Positions 16,817-23,704 of a stretch of 27,509 bases of DNA are shown piece by piece. Below the pieces are notes generated by a model that was given only the letters and a program-made list of their open reading frames with translations, did no database searches and was not told where the DNA came from. Each line of letters begins with the position of its first letter. Position 1 is the first letter of the stretch. The translations under genes and the position numbers were made by a program. The DNA is from Bacteroidales bacterium UBA4866 (GTDB lineage Bacteria > Bacteroidota > Bacteroidia > Bacteroidales > P3): the NCBI GenBank assembly GCA_002399565.1, contig DHDW01000024.1:82748-110256 (forward strand), read 5' to 3'.

Positions 16817-17152
16817 CAATATATTTTACAAAAACTCCATTTAATCAACAGAATAATATGATAAAGATTAGAAATACAGAGGAATAAAGAAGAAAACAAG
16901 GATTGTTGCTTAAAATATAAAGTTATGCGATAAGTATAATCCCATACATTATTTATATTATCCATTATAGAATTAATCCTAATTGTTTTTAAGTTTTCAT
17001 CTTTACTTAATTGCAGTTAAGACTCTAAAAAAACCATTTAGAAAAATAAAACCTTGTTTTAGTAAATTTAAACGAGGAATAATTCTTTCTATACGCCGAT
17101 TAATTTTACAAACTCCTTATAAAAAACTTTTAAAACGAAGAGTTATTGGTGC
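16817..17152. other. Gap with no supported gene
   Basis: This first part of the 712-nt divergent gap between rbfA and uppS is AT-rich. A short plus-strand reading frame at 16983-17225 encodes a basic 80-residue peptide that runs through the palindrome array; it has no start signal or family likeness and I do not call it. Confidence 0.5.
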
Positions 17153-17214
17153 AAAGATGCACATCTTTCATACCAAAAGATGCACATCTTTCGTGGTAAA
17201 AGATGTGCATCTTT
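17153..17214. repeat. Palindrome array, three units, 23-nt pitch (AAAGATG-CA/TG-CATCTTT)
   Basis: Copies begin at 17153, 17176 and 17199, exactly 23 nt apart. The 16-bp unit AAAGATGCACATCTTT is palindromic except for its central CA. The first two copies have CA and the third has TG, so the third is inverted. Copies 2 and 3 pair over 16 bp or more with a loop of about 7 nt. It lies between the divergent rbfA and uppS promoters. Confidence 0.88.
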
Positions 17215-17221
17215 TTTTTCA
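17175..17221 (+). terminator. Terminator-like hairpin formed by array copies 2 and 3
   Basis: The stem of copies 2 and 3 is followed directly by TTTTTT (to 17219), the layout of a rho-independent terminator on the plus strand. No convincing plus-strand gene lies upstream, so it may end an unrecognised small RNA or simply be a by-product of the repeat. Confidence 0.55.
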
Positions 17222-17285
17222 GTAAAATTGATTAGGGAATTTTGGAGTAAATCTATAAGAACTTAGTCTCAAGGATTTGTTTGTG

Positions 17286-17293
17286 CAAATATA
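17286..17293 (-). promoter_or_regulatory. Isolated -7-like element facing rbfA
   Basis: TATATTTG on the minus strand (TATATTTGCAC context, like true promoters here). It could drive a longer rbfA leader through the palindrome array. It lacks a -33 box, so the call is weak. Confidence 0.3.
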
Positions 17294-17364
17294 CAAAATT
17301 TTTCTTGATTAGTACTATTTTAGATTAGAATTTTTATTTATTCTTAATAGGAAGGAAATAATGA

Positions 17365-17409
17365 CCTTAAAGGCCTTAAGAACATTAAATTCCTTAAACT
17401 CCTTAAAAA
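17365..17409. repeat. 9-nt tandem repeat (CCTTAA type)
   Basis: CCTTAA or CATTAA starts at 17365, 17374, 17383, 17392 and 17401, an exact 9-nt pitch over five units. It resembles the array at 998-1066. It ends about 50 nt upstream of the uppS -33 box. Confidence 0.8.
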
Positions 17410-17457
17410 ACAAATTCAAACATAGCCTTATTTTTCTTATTCTTTTTTACAAAGATA

Positions 17458-17486
17458 TTGCCATAAAGTATTTTTATGTATCTTTG
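17458..17486 (+). promoter_or_regulatory. uppS promoter
   Basis: TTG (17458-17460), 18 nt, then TATCTTTG (17479-17486), close to the Bacteroidota TTTG-N19-TAnnTTTG consensus. The start would be near 17490, giving a leader of about 24 nt. Confidence 0.7.
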
Positions 17487-17513
17487 TAAGTTCAAAAACA
17501 TTGAATATGTTAT

Positions 17514-18254
17514 ATGAGTTTAAAAGATAAGATTATTCCTTCTCGAATGCCTAAGCATATTGCTATTATTATGGATGGCAATGGTCGTTGGGCTAAACAA
17601 CAAGGGGAAGAAAGACTTTTTGGTCATCAACATGGTGCTGATAGTGTAAGAGAGATTACTGAGGCTGCTGTAGAGCTGGGAATTGGCTTTATTACTCTTT
17701 ATGCTTTTTCAACTGAGAATTGGTCTCGTCCTCAAGATGAGATTGATGGGCTTATGATGTTGTTTATGCAGTCTATGGAGAATGAAACTCCTACTATGAT
17801 GAAGAATAATGTTCGTTTTAGGGTTATTGGTGAGATTGAAAAGCTTAATGAACATACTCAAGTGGCAATAAGAAATATTACTGAGAAAACGAGTAAGAAT
17901 ACTGGTTTAACTCTTATTGTTGCCTTAAGTTATAGCTCTCGTTGGGAAATTACTAATGCAACTAAAACTATTGCTCAAAAGGTTAAAGATAACCTATTAA
18001 AGATTGAAGAAATCAATCAAGATACTATAACAGATAGTCTTTGTACTAAAGATTTTCCTGATCCCGATTTACTTATTCGCACCTCTGGAGAATATAGAAT
18101 AAGCAATTTCTTAATGTGGCAAATTTCCTACAGTGAGCTTTATTTTACTGATACTCTTTGGCCTGATTTCAAAAAGGAAGAGTTTTATAAGGCTATTCTC
18201 GACTTTCAATCAAGAGAAAGACGCTTTGGAAAAACCAGCGAACAATTAAAATAA
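17514..18254 (+). CDS. uppS: Isoprenyl (undecaprenyl) diphosphate synthase
   Basis: 246 residues, normal length. It is the cis-prenyltransferase that builds the C55 carrier for peptidoglycan and O-antigen synthesis. The catalytic signature is IAIIMDGNGRWAKQ with D21, followed by the substrate segments ITLYAFSTENW and RTSGEYRISNFLMWQ, and the metal/dimer region YSELYFTDTLWPDF. The start is preceded by a good promoter and no Shine-Dalgarno sequence. bamA follows after 64 nt on the same strand, a pairing common in Bacteroidales. Confidence 0.97.
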   Translation: MSLKDKIIPSRMPKHIAIIMDGNGRWAKQQGEERLFGHQHGADSVREITEAAVELGIGFITLYAFSTENWSRPQDEIDGLMMLFMQSMENETPTMMKNNVRFRVIGEIEKLNEHTQVAIRNITEKTSKNTGLTLIVALSYSSRWEITNATKTIAQKVKDNLLKIEEINQDTITDSLCTKDFPDPDLLIRTSGEYRISNFLMWQISYSELYFTDTLWPDFKKEEFYKAILDFQSRERRFGKTSEQLK

Positions 18255-18318
18255 ACAGATAATAAAATTAATTACGAATATTTGCGTTAAAGTAGCATTA
18301 TATTATAAATATAGACTA

Positions 18319-20871
18319 ATGAATATTTTGAAACCCTTACTTGTTTTTGTCTTTGGAGCATTTTTACCGCTTTTTGTTTTAGCTCAACAAGACTCCATTA
18401 AAGATAAAAACAATTCTATTGAACTTGATTATTTCTCTCCCAAAGAATATGAAATTGGGAATATTATTGTAACTGGAGCTGATCATTTAGACCATCCTTC
18501 CATTATTCTTATATCTGGATTGAGTGTTGGAGATAAAATTTTTGTTCCAAGCGACAAGATTACTGATGCTATTGATAAATTGTGGAAGCAAAACATATTT
18601 GATGATGTTCAGATTTTAGTTGAAAAGGTTGAAGGAAAGACCTTATTCCTTAATTTTGCTTTTAAGACCAAGCCTCGTATGGCAAGTTATAAATTTACAG
18701 GGAAAAATATTAAGCGTTCTGATGGAGATAAAATTAGGGAGGAACTTAATATTATGAGGGGAGATATAGTAACCGAAAATATGAAGATGAATTGCATTAA
18801 CATCATTAAGGATTACTATTTTGATAAGGGTTTCTATAATACTGAAGTAAGCGTTGAGGAAACAAAGGATACATCAACAACTCGTAATGATGTTAACCTT
18901 ATTTTCAATATTGAAAGAGGAGAAAAGATTAAGATTAAAGATGTTGTTATTAAGGGGAGCAATTCTTTGAAAGGGAAATGGTGGACTTTTAGTGGAACCA
19001 GTGCAGAAAGCGTTGTTAGAAGTCAAATGAAGGACACTAAGAAATACCGCTGGTGGAGAGTTTGGAAGAGTTCTCGTTTCCAAGAAAAAGACTTTATTGA
19101 GGATAAGAAGGCTATTATTAAGAAATATAATGATGAGGGATTCCGCAATGCAAGGATTCTTTCTGATAGTGTTTACTTGGTTAAGAACAAGAAGGGGAAA
19201 CAAAGCCTTATTGTTGAGTTAAACATTGAAGAGGGTAAGAAATTCTATTTTAGGAATATCACTTGGGTTGGAAATACTAAATATACATCTGAAGATTTAA
19301 GCAAACGCCTAAGAATAGAGAAAGGCGACCCTTATAATAGAACATTACTTGAAACTAATGTTAACTACGACCCAACGGGTGCAGATATTTCTGCTCTTTA
19401 CCAAGATGATGGTTATTTGTTCTTTCAAGTAATTCCTGTTGAAGTTAATATTCAGAATGATTCAATTGATATTGAAATGAGAGTGCATGAGGGCAAGCAA
19501 GCCAGAATTGGAAGAGTTTCTATTTCAGGAAACTCTCGTACCAACGACCATGTGATTATGCGTGAGTTGAAAACACTTCCTGGACAATTGTTCTCTCGTG
19601 ATGCTGTTATTCGTTCACTTAGAGAGCTTCAACAACTACAATATTTTGACCAAGAAAACTTAAACTACGATATTCAACCAGACCAAGATAATGGCTTAGT
19701 GGATATTGAATATAAGCTTAAGGAGATTAATTCCGATAAGTTTGAAATCTCTGGAGGATGGGGAGCTGGAATGGTTATTGGTACGGTTGGTGTTACTTTC
19801 ACTAATTTCTCTACCAAAAACTTCTTTAAGAAAGATGCTTGGAGACCACTTCCTTCTGGTGATGGTCAACATCTTTCCCTTAGAGCTCAAACCAATGGCA
19901 CTTACTATTACTCTTTGAGTGCTTCCTTCACTGAACCTTGGCTTGGAGGAAAGAAACCTAATGCTTTGAGTGGGTCTGTTTTCTATTCTTATCAAGATGA
20001 TGGCTATTGGAATAACTCTGGAAGTCCTTCTTATTGGTTAAGTATTTTTGGAGCTTCACTTTCTTTAGGTAAGCGTTTGCAATGGCCTGATGATTATTTC
20101 ACATTTGTTCAAGGAATTTCCTTCCAACAATATAACGTTAAGAACTATCCTGCTTTTAGTTTGTTTACAAACGGTAGGTCTAACAATCTTAATTATAACT
20201 TCACTGTTGCTCGTAACTCTTCTGACTCCCCTATTTTCCCAAGAACGGGTTCGGATATTTCTTTTACCACTCAGCTTACTTTCCCTTACTCTTTGGTTAA
20301 TGGAAAGGACTATAACAAGATTAGTAATGAAGAGAAATATAAATGGTTGGAGTACTATAAAGTTAACATTAAGTCTGCTTGGTATTTTAATTTGGTTGAC
20401 AATTTGGTAATGAGTACAAGAGCACGTTTTGGTTTCTTGGGACAATATAATAATAAGGTTGGCTATTCTCCATTTGAAAGATACTATGTTGGAGGTGATG
20501 GTTTGCAAGGATGGGCTTTGGACGGAAGAGAAGTAATTGCACTTCGTGGATACACTGCTTCTTCTCTATCACCAACAAACGGAGCTACAGTGTTTGATAA
20601 GTTTACCTTAGATTTGCGTTACCCTATCTCTTTAAATCCTGTTGCTACCATTTATGCCTTAGCTTTCTTTGAGGCTGGAAATTCATGGGAGAATTTTGAA
20701 GGCTTTGCTCCTTTCAAGATGTATCGCTCTGCTGGTATTGGTCTTAGATTGTTTATGCCTATGTTTGGACTTATTGGTATTGACTGGGGATATGGTTTCG
20801 ACCAAATTCCAGGAAGTCCTACTGCAGGAGGTTCTCAATTCCACTTCTCCATTGGTCAATCTATGGATTAG
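18319..20871 (+). CDS. bamA: Outer-membrane protein assembly factor BamA
   Basis: 850 residues. A signal peptide (MNILKPLLVFVFGAFLPLFVLAQ, cut after A22) leads into POTRA domains over about residues 45-470; the first begins with the YEIGNIIVTGADHLDH strand. The C-terminal half is a 16-strand Omp85 beta-barrel starting around GGWGAGMVIGTVGVTF, with the conserved late segments YYVGGDGLQGW and FEAGNSW and the lid-loop-like region before them. The final strand is FHFSIGQSMD. It inserts beta-barrel proteins into the outer membrane. Downstream lie two OmpH-like chaperones that would hand over its clients. Confidence 0.96.
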   Translation: MNILKPLLVFVFGAFLPLFVLAQQDSIKDKNNSIELDYFSPKEYEIGNIIVTGADHLDHPSIILISGLSVGDKIFVPSDKITDAIDKLWKQNIFDDVQILVEKVEGKTLFLNFAFKTKPRMASYKFTGKNIKRSDGDKIREELNIMRGDIVTENMKMNCINIIKDYYFDKGFYNTEVSVEETKDTSTTRNDVNLIFNIERGEKIKIKDVVIKGSNSLKGKWWTFSGTSAESVVRSQMKDTKKYRWWRVWKSSRFQEKDFIEDKKAIIKKYNDEGFRNARILSDSVYLVKNKKGKQSLIVELNIEEGKKFYFRNITWVGNTKYTSEDLSKRLRIEKGDPYNRTLLETNVNYDPTGADISALYQDDGYLFFQVIPVEVNIQNDSIDIEMRVHEGKQARIGRVSISGNSRTNDHVIMRELKTLPGQLFSRDAVIRSLRELQQLQYFDQENLNYDIQPDQDNGLVDIEYKLKEINSDKFEISGGWGAGMVIGTVGVTFTNFSTKNFFKKDAWRPLPSGDGQHLSLRAQTNGTYYYSLSASFTEPWLGGKKPNALSGSVFYSYQDDGYWNNSGSPSYWLSIFGASLSLGKRLQWPDDYFTFVQGISFQQYNVKNYPAFSLFTNGRSNNLNYNFTVARNSSDSPIFPRTGSDISFTTQLTFPYSLVNGKDYNKISNEEKYKWLEYYKVNIKSAWYFNLVDNLVMSTRARFGFLGQYNNKVGYSPFERYYVGGDGLQGWALDGREVIALRGYTASSLSPTNGATVFDKFTLDLRYPISLNPVATIYALAFFEAGNSWENFEGFAPFKMYRSAGIGLRLFMPMFGLIGIDWGYGFDQIPGSPTAGGSQFHFSIGQSMD

Positions 20872-20918
20872 GGATTAATTTTCTTTGATGTTAAATTAAA
20901 TATAAAAATAATTAAGCG

Positions 20919-21452
20919 ATGAAAAAACTGATTTTAATTATACTTTGTTTTGTTTCAACAACAACTCTCTTTGCACAAAAGTTTGCCAGTGTTGATACAG
21001 AGTACATTTTGAGTAATATGCCTGAATATAAACAAGCTCAAAAGGAATTGGACGATATGGCGGTTCAGTGGCAGAAAGAGGTGGAGGCTAAATTTCAAAT
21101 TGTGGATAGGCTCTACAAGGCTTTTCAGGCTGAAAGTGTTTTGTTGCCTGAGGAACTAAAAACCAAGAAGGAGAATGAGATTATTGCAGCTGAAAAGGAA
21201 GCCAAAGATATGCAGAAACAACGTTTTGGGAATACGGGCGATTTGTCTAAGAAACGCTCCGAACTTGTTAAGCCTATTCAAGACAAGGTTTACAATGCCA
21301 TCGAGAAAATTGCTCAGGAGAAAAACTATTCAATGATTTTCGATAAATCCTCTGGGGCTACCATTCTTTATGTTGATGCAAAGACTGATGTTAGCGACTT
21401 GGTGCTTGCCGAACTTGGCTATAAAATTAGTGGTCAAAAGGGTTCAAGATAG
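20919..21452 (+). CDS. OmpH/Skp-like periplasmic chaperone, first copy
   Basis: 177 residues: signal peptide MKKLILIILCFVSTTTLFAQ, the conserved strand KFASVDTEYILSNMPEYK, then a long charged helical arm (about 35-130) rich in K, E and Q, and the C-terminal segment YSMIFDKSSGATILYVD that closes the trimer body. Skp-like proteins hold unfolded outer-membrane proteins for BamA. It lies 47 nt after bamA and is probably transcribed with it. It is a paralogue of the next gene, but the arm sequences differ widely. Confidence 0.92.
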   Translation: MKKLILIILCFVSTTTLFAQKFASVDTEYILSNMPEYKQAQKELDDMAVQWQKEVEAKFQIVDRLYKAFQAESVLLPEELKTKKENEIIAAEKEAKDMQKQRFGNTGDLSKKRSELVKPIQDKVYNAIEKIAQEKNYSMIFDKSSGATILYVDAKTDVSDLVLAELGYKISGQKGSR

Positions 21453-21472
21453 TATAATAAGATAAAATTGTG

Positions 21473-21480
21473 TATTTTTG
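21473..21480 (+). promoter_or_regulatory. -7 element before the second OmpH-like gene
   Basis: TATTTTTG followed by CACC, 42 nt before the ATG. It would give the second chaperone gene expression independent of bamA. Confidence 0.5.
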
Positions 21481-21522
21481 CACCTTAATTTTAAAAGAAT
21501 ATAATAAAATAAAAACAAACTC

Positions 21523-22038
21523 ATGATGAAAAAAACAATCCAAGTATTAACTCTTGTTGCGGTTTTATTGCTTTGCAGCAACCTTTACTCCCAAAAGAGC
21601 ATTAAATTGGGGCATTTCTCTTCAACCGAACTTATTAAAAAGATGCCCGAAGGAGATTCTGCTCAAGCTACAATGCAAAAATATATGACAGAGCTTCAGA
21701 CTGAAGCCGAAACAATGCAAAAGGAATATGACCGTTTGGTGGGTGAATATCAAGCTAAGGAAGCTCAACTTTCTGAAATTTTGAAACAAAGCAAGCAAAG
21801 AGAAATTCAATCTGTTGGTCAGAGATTTCAAGAATTTCAACAAAGTGCTCAAGAAGATATTCAAAAGAAACAAGGCGAGCTAATGTTGGCAATTACCGAT
21901 AAAATTAAAGCTGCCGTTGCTGAAGTGGCAAAAGAAAACAAATATACCTACATTCTTGAAAGTACAGGAATACTTTGGTATGCTGAAGAGAGTGAAGACA
22001 TTACTCCTCTTTTGATAAAGAAACTTAACGTTAAGTAA
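21523..22038 (+). CDS. OmpH/Skp-like periplasmic chaperone, second copy
   Basis: 171 residues (170 if the second of the two start Met codons is used). The signal peptide ends near LLCSNLYSQ. The mature protein starts with KSIKLGHFSSTELIKKMPEGDSAQ-type Skp core, continues as a Gln- and Glu-rich coiled-coil arm (about 45-125), and ends YTYILESTGILWYAEESEDITPLL. Tandem Skp-like genes after bamA are usual in Bacteroidota. It may have its own promoter. The stop overlaps a 12-bp palindrome, CTTAACGTTAAG (22023-22034). Confidence 0.92.
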   Translation: MMKKTIQVLTLVAVLLLCSNLYSQKSIKLGHFSSTELIKKMPEGDSAQATMQKYMTELQTEAETMQKEYDRLVGEYQAKEAQLSEILKQSKQREIQSVGQRFQEFQQSAQEDIQKKQGELMLAITDKIKAAVAEVAKENKYTYILESTGILWYAEESEDITPLLIKKLNVK

Positions 22039-22078
22039 GAAAAAAAAGAGGCTGCAAAGAAAAAAAGTTGTAATAAAA

Positions 22079-22109
22079 TTTGGTGGTAAAAGAAAAACAC
22101 CTATCTTTG
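22079..22109 (+). promoter_or_regulatory. tRNA-Leu promoter, full consensus
   Basis: TTTG (22079-22082), exactly 19 nt, then TATCTTTG (22102-22109): an ideal match to the Bacteroidota primary sigma consensus. Transcription would start about 7 nt before the tRNA. It is the best promoter in the window and calibrates the other calls. Confidence 0.88.
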
Positions 22110-22123
22110 CAACCTCAAATTTC

Positions 22124-22205
22124 GCGGATGTGGCGTAATTGGTAGCCGCGCTAGACTTAGGATCTAGTGTCGTGAGACGTGGGGGTTCGAGTCCCTTCAT
22201 CCGCA
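22124..22205 (+). tRNA. tRNA-Leu (anticodon UAG)
   Basis: 82 nt with a complete cloverleaf. The acceptor arms GCGGATG (22124-22130) and CATCCGC (22198-22204) pair perfectly, followed by discriminator A22205. The anticodon stem CTAGA/TCTAG encloses the loop CTTAGGA, giving anticodon TAG at 22158-22160, which reads CUN leucine codons. The long variable arm (around TGTCGTGAGACG) is as expected for leucine. The T loop is TTCGAGT; two outer T-stem pairs are G-U. CCA is not encoded. Confidence 0.96.
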
Positions 22206-22263
22206 CACCTTCAATCATAAGAAAAGGTTAAACAATTAGGTTAAGACTTGTTAAGGTCAGAGA

Positions 22264-22304
22264 AAAGTGAAAAGTAAGGAAACTTCTTTTCACTTTCTTT
22301 TTTT
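22264..22304 (+). terminator. Terminator of the tRNA-Leu transcript
   Basis: AAGTGAAAAG (22265-22274) pairs perfectly with CTTTTCACTT (22286-22295) across an 11-nt loop and is followed by TCTTTTTTTT. It lies 59 nt after the tRNA. Confidence 0.85.
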
Positions 22305-22374
22305 ACTACCCCTTGATAAGGGAAAGGTTTTCTATTGTTTTTTTGGGAAAGGAAATTTTGTGGAGATTAAATCA

Positions 22375-22668
22375 AGACTAAGTCTAATTTAATTTTAACT
22401 CCGTTAAAAAAAACTTAGACTCCGTTAAAAAACGCATTTGACTTAGTTAAAAGGGTGTTTTTGGGGTTTTGACTTGTTTTTTGATACTCCTTTGAAGTCT
22501 ACAAACAATTATATTCCAACTGCTTATCATGGGACTAAGGGGGCTTTTTTTAGGACTTAGTCTGAGTGTTTTTTAACGGAGTTTGGTCTTTTTTAGACTA
22601 AGTCTCCTGACGAGCAGACTAAGTCTCTTGACAAGGAGACTTAGTTAAAAAACGCTCAGACTTAGTCT
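22375..22668. repeat. Palindrome array, 21-nt pitch (AGACT-A/T-AGTCT), with companion boxes
   Basis: The odd palindrome AGACTAAGTCT (or its complement, centre T) or a near copy begins at 22532, 22553, 22595, 22616, 22637 and 22658, all on one 21-nt register; the slot at 22574 holds AACGGAGTT. An outlying perfect copy is at 22375, and weaker ones are at 22411 and 22439. Companion boxes recur: GTTAAAAAACGC at 22424 and 22644, ACTCCGTTAAAAA near 22399 and 22420, and its complement near 22569. Copies 22616 and 22637 face each other and can form a hairpin of about 12 bp. The array ends 13 nt from the stop of the minus-strand iron-sulfur gene. The 22305-22374 stretch contains nothing else recognised. 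Confidence 0.85.
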
Positions 22669-22681
22669 AATTTTGACCTGC

Positions 22682-23545
22682 CTACATCCAAGTTTCACTT
22701 AATATCTTTCCTTCAACGCTTATCACTATTATTTTAAGAGGGCATTTCCTTTGGGCATTTTGAAGGGCAAGCTTGGCTATTTGTACCAAGCCTGAACAAC
22801 ATGGCACTTCCATTACGGCAACGGTTAGGGTGTCTATTTGGGCATCATCTATCATTGCTGTAAGCTTTTCTACATATTGCTCTTTGTTTGAGTCGAGCTT
22901 TGGACAGGCTATGGCTACTTTTTTGTTTTTCAAAAGGGTTTGGTGGAAGCTGCCTAAGGTGAAAGCGGTGCAATCGGCTGCTAACAAAAGGTTACATCCC
23001 TTGAAATAGGCGGCATTGGGGTTTTGAAGATGGAGTTGTACTGGCCAATGACTTAGTTCTGAAGGTTGTGAATTATTGGATGACACTTGGGTTGGGGTGG
23101 ATTGGGTTTGTGCTATTTCTCTTGAGGCTGAGCCTGGGCATCCTCCCCCATGGCAACCTTGTGATTTTGCTTGTGGGGCGTCTTCCAATGAGCTTAGGTC
23201 AATTGAGTAGTTCCTTTCTTTGAGGAATTCTATCCCCTGACGAAGGTATTCTGTTTCGTTGTGGTCCTTCATGTGTTTGAGGTGAGCCAGAATTACTTTC
23301 TCTCCCTTTGGAAAGATTCTCTCCATTACGGCGATTTCGTCATATTTCTCTGCTTCTCTCTCTTCAAATTCTATGGCTCCAACGGGACATTCTCCAATGC
23401 AGGCTCCCAATCCGTCGCAGAAGATATCGCTTATCATAACGGCTTTTCCGTCTATTAGTTGTAGGGCTCCTTCATGGCAACCGCTAACGCATAATCCGCA
23501 TCCGTTGCATAGGTTTTCGTCAATTTTAATTACTGTTCTTTTCAT
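22682..23545 (-). CDS. 4Fe-4S binding protein, likely functional partner of Hcp
   Basis: 287 residues in three parts. Residues 1-62 are a two-cluster ferredoxin: C13, C16, C19 and C23 complete one 4Fe-4S site, whereas the second has C43, C49 and C53 but L46 where the second Cys belongs (CDGLGAC). Residues 125-170 are a low-complexity linker with CHGGGCPG (C131, C136). Residues 175-287 form an alpha/beta-looking domain with FKGCNLLLAADCTAF and VPCCSG, family unknown to me. It has no signal or membrane segment, so it is cytoplasmic. The gene has its own promoter with an operator-like dyad at the same spacing as in hcp, next upstream. I infer an electron-transfer or accessory role for Hcp; the biochemical role is not established. 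Confidence 0.85.
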   Translation of the reverse strand: MKRTVIKIDENLCNGCGLCVSGCHEGALQLIDGKAVMISDIFCDGLGACIGECPVGAIEFEEREAEKYDEIAVMERIFPKGEKVILAHLKHMKDHNETEYLRQGIEFLKERNYSIDLSSLEDAPQAKSQGCHGGGCPGSASREIAQTQSTPTQVSSNNSQPSELSHWPVQLHLQNPNAAYFKGCNLLLAADCTAFTLGSFHQTLLKNKKVAIACPKLDSNKEQYVEKLTAMIDDAQIDTLTVAVMEVPCCSGLVQIAKLALQNAQRKCPLKIIVISVEGKILSETWM

Positions 23546-23587
23546 GGTATTTCTTTGTATTTAATTATTCTGTTTTTGTTTATGGTG

Positions 23588-23595
23588 CAAAATTA
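23588..23595 (-). promoter_or_regulatory. -7 element of the iron-sulfur protein gene
   Basis: TAATTTTG on the minus strand, 42 nt before the ATG. There is no -33 TTTG; the regulator dyad at 23617-23632 is placed to substitute for it. Confidence 0.65.
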
Positions 23596-23616
23596 CTGCC
23601 TTCTGGAGGGAAGGTG

Positions 23617-23632
23617 TGTAATATTGATTACA
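23617..23632. promoter_or_regulatory. Crp/Fnr-type operator before the iron-sulfur protein gene
   Basis: TGTAA-N6-TTACA, a perfect dyad with the six-base spacer typical of the Crp/Fnr family. On the minus strand it reads TTGTAA-N6-TTACA, matching the core of the hcp site including the A before TTACA. Its centre (23624.5) is 33 bp from the -7 centre (23591.5), the same as at hcp. Confidence 0.75.
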
Positions 23633-23648
23633 ATGGGAGTTTTTTTTA

Positions 23649-23682
23649 ATAAAAAAGGGCTAACTCCTTTCGAAATTAGCCC
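23649..23682 (-). terminator. Terminator of hcp
   Basis: GGGCTAA (23657-23663) and TTAGCCC (23676-23682) form a 7-bp stem with a 12-nt loop; on the minus strand it is followed by TTTTTTATT. It lies 22 nt after the hcp stop and separates hcp from the iron-sulfur gene, making them two transcripts. Confidence 0.85.
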
Positions 23683-23704
23683 AAACTGGTTGAATTTTCA
23701 ATGT

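Noticed and set aside
16983..17225. 80-residue basic plus-strand reading frame
   Set aside because: It runs through the palindrome array, has no promoter or family likeness, and its composition follows the AT-rich gap.
18278..18285. Promoter before bamA (AATATTTG)
   Set aside because: It lacks the initial T of TAnnTTTG and has no -33 box; bamA can be read from the uppS promoter.
20065..20508. Long minus-strand reading frame inside bamA
   Set aside because: It is antisense to the conserved barrel domain and has no family likeness.
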